Positions 27,494 to 34,605 of a DNA stretch of 64,000 bases are shown one piece after another. Source of the DNA: Comamonas terrigena NBRC 13299 (GTDB taxonomy: Bacteria > Pseudomonadota > Gammaproteobacteria > Burkholderiales > Burkholderiaceae_C). The stretch spans positions 1,755,001-1,819,000 of the forward strand of contig NZ_AP019749.1 of assembly GCF_006740045.1 (NCBI RefSeq), given 5' to 3'. Positions within the stretch are counted from its first letter, which is position 1. Each line of letters begins with the position of its first letter. A program made the position numbers and the translations under genes. Below the pieces are notes generated by a model. The model was given only the letters and a program-made list of their open reading frames with translations. It had not been told where the DNA came from and did not search any database.

Positions 27494-27985
27494 GTGTCCC
27501 GATGACCCTGGTGCCGCTTCTTCATGCACCACGCCTGGGCTCGATACATCGGGTTTATCAACGAGCCAGGCGGGTTCACCATGCCAGGGCGTTCGGAAAC
27601 CTGTCCTGGCTTGTGATCTCCGTACTCCGATACGGCCCGCGTTTTCGCAGGCTCGACAGCGCGTCAGGTTGAGGCGACTTGGTTTAGCCAGGCTGTGTTG
27701 AGGGAATCCAGAGCCAGATGGTCGAACGCATCCTGCGCGAGACTGGGGCATCTGCGGCCATGGCGCACAGCATGAGTGCGGTGCACCTTGTGAAGGCGTA
27801 CTTCACCTGAACTGCTTGGCAAGGTGCGCAGCGGCCTTTCTCAGCTGTCACGCTCCGGTCATGCGGTGCAGCGGTGTTTCAGGCGCCGCAGCGCTTCCGC
27901 TTTCGACACCAGCGCCTGCTGCCCGGCCTTCGATGCCGGCATGTGCCCGACATGTGCGGCTTCGATCGGCACGCGGCAGACTAGG
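27494..27985. other. Intergenic region, no recognised gene
   Basis: About 490 bases between the PQQ dehydrogenase terminator and the end of the chemoreceptor gene. A short frame ending at 27810 reads SQMVERILRETGASAAMAHS and stops 12 residues later with Val-Lys-Ala-Tyr-Phe-Thr. It looks protein-like but is too short to identify and could be the tail of a lost gene. Nothing else is recognised. Confidence 0.4.
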
Positions 27986-29821
27986 TTATCGAGACAACTG
28001 CAGGAGCTTGGAGGATTGGCTGGAATCCTCTGTGGACAGCGTGAACCGGCTCACCGCATCGGACAAGTGGTGGGCCTGTTCGTTGAGCACGCCCGAGGCG
28101 GCCGTGGACTGCTCGACCAGGGCGGCGTTTTGCTGGGTGGATCGATCCATTTCTGCCACGGCCTGGTTGATCTGATCAATGCCCGTGCTCTGCTCTGCCA
28201 TGGAGCCGTGGATCTCATTGATGATGCGGGCCACCCGCTGGATGCTGTCCACAATCTCTCCCATGGTGGCGCCCGAGGCGCGCACGCGCTCCGTGCCTGT
28301 GCGTACGCTGGCTCCCGAGGCGTCAATCAGGGCCTTGATCTCCTTGGCGGCGGTGGCACTGCGGTGGGCGAGAGAGCGAACCTCGCTGGCGACCACGGCA
28401 AAACCGCGGCCCTGCTCGCCCGCGCGGGCGGCCTCGACGGCGGCGTTGAGTGCCAGGATATTGGTCTGGAAGGCAATGGCATCGATCACGTTGATGATTT
28501 CGCCAATGCGGGTCGAGGACTGGGCGATCTCATCCATGGTGGCGACCGCACTGCTCACGGTGGCACCGCCACGGTTGGCCGATTCACTGGCGGCATCGGC
28601 CAGGCGCGTGGCCTGCGCTGCGGCGTCGGCGGACTGGCGCACATGGACCGTGAGCTGGGACAGGGCGGCCGAGGTTTCCTGCAGGCTGCTGGCCGAGTCC
28701 TCGGTGCGGGTGGACAGGTCCACGTTGCCGGCCTTGATCTCGTCGGTGGCGGTGGTCATGGAGTCCACGCGATTGCGCACGTCCTGCAACACGACACCGA
28801 TCTGCTGCACAAAGCTGTTGAAGGCCACGGCAATCTGTGCCACCTCGTCCCGGCCGGTCACGGGCAGGCGCTGGGTAAGGTCTCCGCCGCCCGAGCCGAT
28901 CCGGTTCATGGCGTCGCGCACCTGAGACAGGCGGCGGAAGGATGTCGCCGTGAGCGCGGCAGCCACCGCGGCGGCCACCAGGGCCAGGATCACGATGGCG
29001 GCGATAAGTGTATGCAACAGGCTGGACAGGCCGGCCGTGGCTTCCGCCTCGTCCAGGGCAACGACCAGCAGCCAGTCGGTTCCGGCCACCGTCTGGGCCT
29101 TGAGCAACTGGGGGCGGCCGCCCAGGTCCAACCGCATGGGCGCCTGGGCGCTGGCCAGCGCAGCCAGCGCTGCAGGCGTCAGCTCGGTAGAGAGCGAGGT
29201 GGCAGGCTTGAGCGCGTACTCCGCGTTGGCATGCGCCAAGATCAGGCCTTCGGTGTTGACCACCCAGCCGCTGCTGCTGGGCGTGGGGTGGATGGCTGCC
29301 ACTACGGCGCGTACGCCATCCAGGGGCACGGCGCCGCTGAGCACGCCGCGCACACCGGCGGCCTGCAAGGGCGCCACAAAGGCCACATAGGGTATGCCGG
29401 TGCTGGAGTCGCCATAAGGCTTGGTCACCGTCAGCTTGCCGGCCTGTACGGCGGCCTTGTACCAGGGCCGGGCTGTAGGGTCGTAGTCAGCGGCGGTCTG
29501 GGTGGTGGACTTGAAGCTCTTGTCTTCCCAGCCCACGGTGGTGATGGGGAAACCGCTGGCCTGGCCCATGTGGGCCGCCAGGTCGCGCGGGTCACCGTGT
29601 TCGATGGCAGCTGCGGCGGCGGTCACGGCTTGCGCCTTGGCGGCCACCCACTGGTCGACAGCCATGGTGTTGCCCGCCGTGATGGCATTGAGGTCCTGCG
29701 CCAGCGTCTGGAAACTGCTGGTGCGGGCGATGGTGTAGCTGGCAGCACCGGTGATCGCCAGTGCGCCCACCACGGTGGCCGTGCTGATGGCCAGGATTTT
29801 TGAACGAAGGGTATGGAACAT
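27986..29821 (-). CDS. Methyl-accepting chemotaxis protein with dCache-type sensor
   Basis: The 611-residue protein starts at 29821 just before the first membrane helix ([20 protein letters not shown]). A periplasmic domain of about 240 residues carries the Cache signature ([12 protein letters not shown]...[15 protein letters not shown]...PYVAFVAPL), and a second helix and HAMP domain follow. The signalling tip has [20 protein letters not shown] and [15 protein letters not shown]. It senses small amino acid- or organic acid-like ligands outside the cell and drives CheA. No C-terminal CheR-binding pentapeptide is present. No chemotaxis operon is nearby. Confidence 0.93.
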   Translation of the reverse strand: MFHTLRSKILAISTATVVGALAITGAASYTIARTSSFQTLAQDLNAITAGNTMAVDQWVAAKAQAVTAAAAAIEHGDPRDLAAHMGQASGFPITTVGWEDKSFKSTTQTAADYDPTARPWYKAAVQAGKLTVTKPYGDSSTGIPYVAFVAPLQAAGVRGVLSGAVPLDGVRAVVAAIHPTPSSSGWVVNTEGLILAHANAEYALKPATSLSTELTPAALAALASAQAPMRLDLGGRPQLLKAQTVAGTDWLLVVALDEAEATAGLSSLLHTLIAAIVILALVAAAVAAALTATSFRRLSQVRDAMNRIGSGGGDLTQRLPVTGRDEVAQIAVAFNSFVQQIGVVLQDVRNRVDSMTTATDEIKAGNVDLSTRTEDSASSLQETSAALSQLTVHVRQSADAAAQATRLADAASESANRGGATVSSAVATMDEIAQSSTRIGEIINVIDAIAFQTNILALNAAVEAARAGEQGRGFAVVASEVRSLAHRSATAAKEIKALIDASGASVRTGTERVRASGATMGEIVDSIQRVARIINEIHGSMAEQSTGIDQINQAVAEMDRSTQQNAALVEQSTAASGVLNEQAHHLSDAVSRFTLSTEDSSQSSKLLQLSR

Positions 29822-29940
29822 ACGGAATCCGAGGCACTCAACAGGGGGTGAAACAAGATGCACAACTACCCTTGTTCTCGGAAATGCACGAGAAAACTTG
29901 AGAGATGTGAAAAATGAAATCTTTTTCATATCTCTGGCGG

Positions 29941-30115
29941 CACTTGTCGTGGTGAACGTGACAGCGGTCGGCGTCTCGCGGTCCCATGTTGTTGCGTCCC
30001 ATCAGGTCCGTTGCGGCCCGGCTTGCTTTGCCGGTGTCGCTTGTGGTGTGCACCACCTGTGCCCGGGCCGGGCCATTGGGCGAGAAGCGCCCCGGTACGC
30101 TGGGATGGGTCTTAT
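29941..30115 (-). pseudogene. Decayed second copy of the phospholipase D-like gene
   Basis: Minus-strand translation gives SVPGRFSPNGPARAQVV, then [13 protein letters not shown] and CHVHHDK. These match SVQVGFSPEGSARQLVL, NTGKASQAAMDLV and FHIHHDK of the intact gene at 30323-30853 in order, but with the segment between the first two parts missing. DNA identity is also obvious by eye (for example the block around 30000-30045 against 30541-30590). The catalytic motif is broken after HHDK. This is a degenerate tandem duplicate with an internal deletion. Confidence 0.75.
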
Positions 30116-30322
30116 TTTCAGAACTGGCGTTGCTGCCAACGCGGTGGAAGGGAGCCATGGTCATGCCCTGCCGCCCTTGCTGGGCAGTGCTGGCCGCCAT
30201 GGTCTTTCCAGCGCAGGCAGGAGCCGCTGCTGGAACGGTCGCCTGGTTCGGTTACCGGATGCCGCAGACCACGGGCCGCGGGCCGCGTCGCGTCGCGTCG
30301 TGTGGCGTGGCGGCCAGCGTCG

Positions 30323-30853
30323 TCAGCGCACCGGGTAGGGAACTCCCAGCTTCCAGCGGGACTGCCAATGCTGGAGGTACTGCTGGGTCACTTCCGGCAT
30401 GCCGCGAATCACCACCACGTTTTCCGAGTTGGCGGTCTCGGCCGACGGGGCGTAGTTGAAGGAACCGGTTTCCACGGCATCACCGTCCACGATCATGGCC
30501 TTGTCGTGGTGGATGTGAAAGCGGTCGTTGGTGCGCAGTTCAATGCCGTTGCGCACCACCAGATCCATTGCGGCCTGGCTGGCTTTGCCGGTGTTGCGTT
30601 TCTTGTCCACCACGATGCGCACCAGCACGCCGCGTTGCCGGGCATCGACCAGGGCCTGGGCTATGTCCGGCGCCTGGAAGGCATAGGCGAGGATCTGGAT
30701 GCTGGTCCGGGCGCTGGTGATGGTGTCCAGCACCAGTTGCCGGGCCGACCCTTCGGGTGAGAAGCCCACCTGTACGCTGGGTGCGGCACTGGAAAGGATG
30801 GGCAGTCCCAGCAGGCCTGCCAGAGCGATGGCGGGGATGGGGTTCCGGTTCAT
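30323..30853 (-). CDS. Phospholipase D-like nuclease (single HKD motif), exported
   Basis: The 176-residue protein begins with a signal peptide (AIALAGLLGLPILSSAAPS) and carries one HxKxxxxD motif, HHDKAMIVD, followed by GSFNYAPSAETANSENVVVI. Single-motif PLD proteins of this size resemble the Nuc endonuclease of Salmonella plasmids and form dimers to build the active site. It probably degrades nucleic acid in the periplasm; a lipase role is less likely at this length. The start at 30853 is chosen because it opens the signal peptide. A decayed copy lies just downstream. Confidence 0.85.
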   Translation of the reverse strand: MNRNPIPAIALAGLLGLPILSSAAPSVQVGFSPEGSARQLVLDTITSARTSIQILAYAFQAPDIAQALVDARQRGVLVRIVVDKKRNTGKASQAAMDLVVRNGIELRTNDRFHIHHDKAMIVDGDAVETGSFNYAPSAETANSENVVVIRGMPEVTQQYLQHWQSRWKLGVPYPVR

Positions 30854-30958
30854 GTGGGCGAGCCTCTGCGCAGCAATGGTGGATGTGGACTGGTGATCCT
30901 GATGGCAGGGAGTAGAACGCAGAAACCGGAAACCGGCCACCATGATGGTGGCGCGGTG

Positions 30959-31339
30959 CTACTTGTGCATGACAGCGGCCATTTCTTGTTGCTTGAGCTT
31001 CATCGCCATGGCGCTCAGAAAGACCCTGAACAGCAGGCCGCACACCAGGGCGGCGATCGTGATGGTGAAGAAGATCGACACGATGAGGTCGACGGCCAGC
31101 ATGTTGCTGTGTATCAGGCGCGGCTGGTAGACCAGCACGGCTGCGATGACGACCCAGTGGCTCATGCAATAAAAGCAGGTGAACAGATAGCCCACCATGT
31201 GGCCCAGCTTCTGGCTCCAGGAACGCAGTGGTGCAAACAGCTCCGTCATGGTGACGGTGTAGGAAATGCTGGCGGCAGCTACCGCGATGACCACGCACAT
31301 CCACAGCGCTGCGGCACTGTGGGCCCAAATGATTTCCAT
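30959..31339 (-). CDS. DUF1360-like membrane protein
   Basis: The protein of about 126 residues has three or four hydrophobic segments and a central LGHMVGYLFTCFYCMSHWVV. The C-x-x-C-x-S-H-W sequence is typical of DUF1360 membrane proteins. The start at 31339 is directly divergent from the ArsR-rhodanese gene (start codons six bases apart), so the regulator may control it. Function unknown. Confidence 0.75.
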   Translation of the reverse strand: MEIIWAHSAAALWMCVVIAVAAASISYTVTMTELFAPLRSWSQKLGHMVGYLFTCFYCMSHWVVIAAVLVYQPRLIHSNMLAVDLIVSIFFTITIAALVCGLLFRVFLSAMAMKLKQQEMAAVMHK

Positions 31340-31344
31340 GAAGC

Positions 31345-31980
31345 GTGCTGGCGCAATTCGCGGACATTGCCAAGACGCTGGGCAACCCGCAGCGGCTGGC
31401 GCTGTTGGAGCAGCTGTCACAGGCGGAGATGGCGGTGGAGCGGCTGGCGGAGCTTGCGCAACTGAGCGTTGCCAATGCTTCGCAGCACCTGCAGACGCTC
31501 AAGCGCGGCGGTTTTGTGACGGCACGCAGGCAGGGCAAGCAGATGCTCTACCGACTGGGCGCAGGCCCGTTGACCGAAGTGCTGGCGGCCTTGCGCAACT
31601 ATGCGGAGTTTCAGCGCAGAGCGCTGCAGCAGACGCTGGCGCTGGATTTCCAGTCGCTCAAGCTGGAGGCCATCACGGTGGCCGAGCTGCGCCGCAGAAT
31701 GGCAGAGCAGAGCATTACGCTGGTGGATGTGCGGTCCGAGACCGAGTTTGCGCAAGCCCATATCCCGGGCTCGGTGAACATTCCGATTGCCAAGCTGCAG
31801 TCACGGATGCGGAAATTGCCCAAGACGGACATCGTGGCCTACTGCCGCGATCCCTACTGCATCTCGTCCACGAAGGCGGTGGAGCTGCTGGTCAGCCACG
31901 GCTACCAGGCCCAGCGCTTGGTGGGGGGCGTGCCGGAATGGGAGCAGGCCGGAATGGTCAGCGAGAAGGGCGGGGCCTGA
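31345..31980 (+). CDS. ArsR-type HTH and rhodanese fusion protein
   Basis: The 211-residue protein has an ArsR/SmtB-type winged helix at residues 1-95 (KTLGNPQRLALLEQLSQ, LAQLSVANASQHLQTLKRGG) and a C-terminal rhodanese domain. The active-site loop is AYCRDPYCISSTKAVELL, with Cys in the expected place. In such fusions the rhodanese Cys is thought to sense sulfur or persulfide species and modulate DNA binding. The start is GTG at 31345, the first start after an in-frame stop. It is divergent from the DUF1360-like gene, its most likely target besides itself. Confidence 0.88.
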   Translation: MLAQFADIAKTLGNPQRLALLEQLSQAEMAVERLAELAQLSVANASQHLQTLKRGGFVTARRQGKQMLYRLGAGPLTEVLAALRNYAEFQRRALQQTLALDFQSLKLEAITVAELRRRMAEQSITLVDVRSETEFAQAHIPGSVNIPIAKLQSRMRKLPKTDIVAYCRDPYCISSTKAVELLVSHGYQAQRLVGGVPEWEQAGMVSEKGGA

Positions 31981-32133
31981 GCCCGCGCACTATCCCTTTG
32001 CGCCAGGGGCGTCTGCAGGAGGGAAGCCCATGGCGAGCCGCTTTCGTCGCTGGCGCCAAGCCTTCAGCGGCGCGGAGCAACTGGTAGGCTGCTCCGTTGC
32101 CTGTGGCTCACTGCTCCTTGGCGGGCTTGCGCA

Positions 32134-32283
32134 TCAGCTTGGATGCCCGAACAGAACGACGCCTACGCAGAACAGCGATGTGCCGGGCAGCCACAGCCCA
32201 GGACGGTCGCCTGCAATGCCGGCTGCCAGCATGCCTATGCCAGCACCTGCGGCGAGGGTCGAGAATCGGGTGAGAATTTTCAT
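32134..32283 (-). CDS. Small hydrophobic hypothetical protein
   Basis: A 49-residue frame starts at 32283 with KILTRF and has two hydrophobic stretches rich in Gly/Ala (TLAAGAGIGMLAAGIAG and LPGTSLFCVGVVLFG). It would be a small inner membrane protein. There is only a weak ribosome-binding site. The frame stays open upstream, but without protein-like character. The rest of the region 31981-32584 holds no other recognised gene. Confidence 0.45.
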   Translation of the reverse strand: MKILTRFSTLAAGAGIGMLAAGIAGDRPGLWLPGTSLFCVGVVLFGHPS

Positions 32284-32584
32284 GGCTTGATCTGCGTGGT
32301 TGGGTTGGCACACCCTGTGGCGGCAGATGGCTGGAGCCGGCTGTGTGCGAGAGGGCGGTGTCGTTGCTTGCTGTAGGGCCTGTTCCTGCTGGCTGGCGTG
32401 CTTCCGATGGTGCAGCAAACGATGGGGAGGATGGGGCCGGGCGGCGAAATCTGCTGCTGCCTGCGGGCGACGCTCTTGTTGGGATGGCACTTTTTGCACT
32501 GGTGCGCGCTGCCGAGGGCCATGTGGAGCGAAGATGGGTGGCGCGAGCTGATGCTGGTTGTGAGAGGGCGCGGGACAATGAGAA

Positions 32585-32614
32585 AAGCCCCAGCTACTTG
32601 CGTAACTGGGGCTT
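32585..32614 (-). terminator. Terminator of second tRNA-Ser
   Basis: AAGCCCCAG (32585-32593) pairs with CTGGGGCTT (32606-32614). On the minus strand the stem is followed by TTCTC, about 12 bases past the CCA end of the tRNA. Confidence 0.8.
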
Positions 32615-32625
32615 GGGGTTCAATG

Positions 32626-32716
32626 TGGCGGAGCAGGCGGGATTCGAACCCGCGGTGGGCTATTAACCCACACACGCTTTCCAGGCGTGCGACTTAAACC
32701 ACTCATCCACCGCTCC
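32626..32716 (-). tRNA. tRNA-Ser (GGA), second copy
   Basis: The 91-base sequence includes an encoded CCA end (32626-32628). Acceptor arm GGAGCGG, anticodon stem CACGC/GCGTG with loop CTGGAAA, a long variable arm typical of class II tRNA-Ser and a GGTTCGAATCC T-arm are all present. The anticodon is at 32680-32682. It is base-for-base identical to the copy at 32796-32886. Confidence 0.97.
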
Positions 32717-32756
32717 ACATTGATAACCGGCGTTGTTTCCCTGGAGGGAAACAAAA

Positions 32757-32784
32757 AACCAAGCTCTACTGGCAGCTTGGTTTT
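32757..32784 (-). terminator. Terminator between the two tRNA-Ser genes
   Basis: AACCAAGCT (32757-32765) pairs with AGCTTGGTT (32774-32782). On the minus strand the stem is followed by TTTTTG. It ends the first tRNA transcript, so the two genes may be separate units or rely on read-through. A second compact palindrome (GTTTCCCT-GG-AGGGAAAC, 32735-32752) lies between this terminator and the downstream tRNA. Confidence 0.75.
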
Positions 32785-32795
32785 GAAAATTCATT

Positions 32796-32886
32796 TGGCG
32801 GAGCAGGCGGGATTCGAACCCGCGGTGGGCTATTAACCCACACACGCTTTCCAGGCGTGCGACTTAAACCACTCATCCACCGCTCC
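32796..32886 (-). tRNA. tRNA-Ser (GGA), first copy
   Basis: Identical in all 91 bases to the copy at 32626-32716, including the encoded CCA. The anticodon is at 32850-32852. In the direction of transcription it is the first of the pair. No integrase or attachment-site duplication is seen beside it. Confidence 0.97.
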
Positions 32887-32902
32887 GTGTGATGAAGCCG
32901 CA

Positions 32903-32908
32903 ATTCTA
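32903..32908 (-). promoter_or_regulatory. Probable -10 element of tRNA-Ser promoter
   Basis: TAGAAT on the minus strand lies 17 bases before the tRNA 5' end, which would give a leader of about ten bases. The expected -35 position has no good match, so this is tentative. Confidence 0.35.
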
Positions 32909-32922
32909 GCCTGAAATTCCGC

Positions 32923-32968
32923 CGCTCCCGGCGAAGTGCCTGTTTTTTTGTGCAGGCACGCGGGAGCG
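32923..32968 (-). terminator. Long hairpin downstream of paraslipin gene
   Basis: CGCTCCCG and GTGCCTG on the left pair with CAGGCAC and CGGGAGCG on the right, giving an interrupted stem of about 15 pairs with an A-rich (minus strand) loop. It lies 11 bases after the paraslipin stop. There is no T-run behind it on the minus strand, so it may act as an mRNA 3'-end stabiliser more than a classical terminator. Confidence 0.5.
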
Positions 32969-32978
32969 GGGTCGCAAA

Positions 32979-33893
32979 TCAGACGCTCTTGCCGACCTGC
33001 ACCATCTTCATGGCGGAGGTGATCAGGCCCGAGACTTCGGTCATGTTGCTGGGCACCACCAGGGTGGTGTTGGAGTCCGCTGCCACCTGGCTGTAGGCTT
33101 CCACGGCCTTTTCTGCCACCTTCAGCTGCACGGCCTGTTCGCCGCCGGGCTGGCGGATGGCAGTGGCCACGCGTTCGATGGCGGTGGCAGTGGCTTCGGC
33201 CACGGCCTTGATGGATTCGGCCTCACCCTGGGCCTTGTTGATGACGGCCTGCTTTTCACCTTCGGAGCGTGCAATGAAGGCTTCGCGTTCGCCGGTGGCG
33301 ATGTTGATCTGTTCCTGGCGGCGGCCTTCGGAGGCAGCGATCAGCGCGCGCTTTTCGCGTTCGGCGGTGATCTGGGCCTGCATGGAGCGCAGGATTTCAG
33401 CGGGCGGCGTCAGATCCTTGATCTCGTAGCGCAGCACCTTCACGCCCCAGTTCAACGCAGCCTCATCGATGGCGGACACCACTTGGGCGTTGATCATGTC
33501 GCGCTCTTCAAAGGTCTTGTCCAGTTCCAGCTTGCCGATCACGCTGCGCAGCGAGGTCTGTGCCAGCTGGGTTACGGCCATGATGTAGTTGGACGAGCCA
33601 TAGCTGGCACGCATGGGGTCGGTCACCTGGAAGTACAGGATGCCGTCGACTTGCAACTGGGTGTTGTCGCGCGTGATACAGACCTGGCTGGGCACATCCA
33701 GCGGGATTTCCTTGAGGCTGTGCTTGTAAGCCACGCGGTCGACAAAGGGCACCAGAAAGTTCAGGCCGGGCGTGAGGGTGCCGGCGTACTTGCCCAGGCG
33801 CTCCTTGACCCAGGCGTGCTGCTGGGGGACGACCTTGACGGATTGCGCCACAAAGATGATGGCGATGACGAACAGGACGATGGCAATTTCCAT
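32979..33893 (-). CDS. SPFH/band 7 protein, paraslipin (QmcA-like)
   Basis: The 304-residue protein has an N-terminal membrane anchor (EIAIVLFVIAIIFVAQS) followed by the SPFH domain (VPQQHAWVKERLGKY, LNFLVPFVDRVAYKHSLKE) and a coiled-coil rich in Ala, Glu and Lys. It forms large membrane rings associated with FtsH-type proteolysis or membrane order. The start at 33893 was chosen at the membrane anchor with GGAG just upstream; the longer frame is not protein-like. The NfeD gene lies 127 bases upstream in the same direction, the classic partner. Confidence 0.93.
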   Translation of the reverse strand: MEIAIVLFVIAIIFVAQSVKVVPQQHAWVKERLGKYAGTLTPGLNFLVPFVDRVAYKHSLKEIPLDVPSQVCITRDNTQLQVDGILYFQVTDPMRASYGSSNYIMAVTQLAQTSLRSVIGKLELDKTFEERDMINAQVVSAIDEAALNWGVKVLRYEIKDLTPPAEILRSMQAQITAEREKRALIAASEGRRQEQINIATGEREAFIARSEGEKQAVINKAQGEAESIKAVAEATATAIERVATAIRQPGGEQAVQLKVAEKAVEAYSQVAADSNTTLVVPSNMTEVSGLITSAMKMVQVGKSV

Positions 33894-34020
33894 GGATGCT
33901 CCTTCAGCATGAAAGGGGAGTTGCAAAAAAGTGGGCTGCCCGCGCTGCAGCAGCGCTGGATGGGCAGCCAATAGGGATCAGGATATCGAGGGCAAGAGGT
34001 CTGTAAGCGGCAAGCCTGGA

Positions 34021-34446
34021 TCAGGCCTTGTCCACCACCAGGCGGTTGCCTTGCAGCTCGACCACGCGGTATTGGCCGGGTGCCGGCATGGAGCCGGCGC
34101 GCAGCACGGCTGTCCATTGTGCGCCGCGGTAGGCGACACGGGCCGTGCCATCGGCTTCCCATTGGTTGACGGTGACGGTTTCACCTATGTCCAGGTTCAT
34201 GGCCGGATCGGCCGAAGCCGGCAGACCAGAGCTGCGGACGCGGCGGATGCGGCGCGCCACCAGCACGCACAGCACGCCCACCACGGCGGCCACCACGATT
34301 TGCAGTGGCATGCCCAGACCCAGGTGGGCCGATACCGCGCCGGCTGCCAGGCCCAGGCAGATCATCAGCAGATAAATGGTGCCCGTCAGCAGTTCGGCCA
34401 CTACGGCCATGCCCGCCAGAATCCACCACCAGGTGCTTGCCTCCAT
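34021..34446 (-). CDS. NfeD-family membrane protein
   Basis: The 141-residue protein has three or four membrane helices (WWWILAGMAVVAELLTGTIYLLM and onward) and a C-terminal OB-fold (GETVTVNQWEADGTARVAYRGAQWTAVL...VVELQGNRLVV). This is the short NfeD form without the protease domain. It works with the SPFH paraslipin encoded next to it in membrane quality control. The start at 34446 opens the first helix; the longer frame to 34512 is rejected. Confidence 0.93.
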   Translation of the reverse strand: MEASTWWWILAGMAVVAELLTGTIYLLMICLGLAAGAVSAHLGLGMPLQIVVAAVVGVLCVLVARRIRRVRSSGLPASADPAMNLDIGETVTVNQWEADGTARVAYRGAQWTAVLRAGSMPAPGQYRVVELQGNRLVVDKA

Positions 34447-34605
34447 TGTCTGCAGTCCTTTCGGCGCCGTCGTGCGGCGCAGTATGTTGGTAACAAAACC
34501 CCGTTTTGCCATGAATTGCGGGCAAACCGCAGGGAATGCCCTCGATATTACTTACACTTCGCGCCTGTTTCGTTATTTATGAGGCCCGGTTGCACGGGGC
34601 TGCGC

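Noticed and set aside
27824..29803. Long plus-strand frame opposite the chemoreceptor
   Set aside because: Gly/His-rich antisense shadow; all MCP signatures are on the minus strand.
32626..32886. tRNA-Ser pair as an integration site for a mobile element
   Set aside because: No integrase, no partial tRNA repeat nearby and no composition change on either side.
33931..34605. N-terminal extension of the decarboxylase frame over the NfeD gene
   Set aside because: The extra 225 codons are antisense to NfeD and not protein-like; the family N-terminus begins at 34606.
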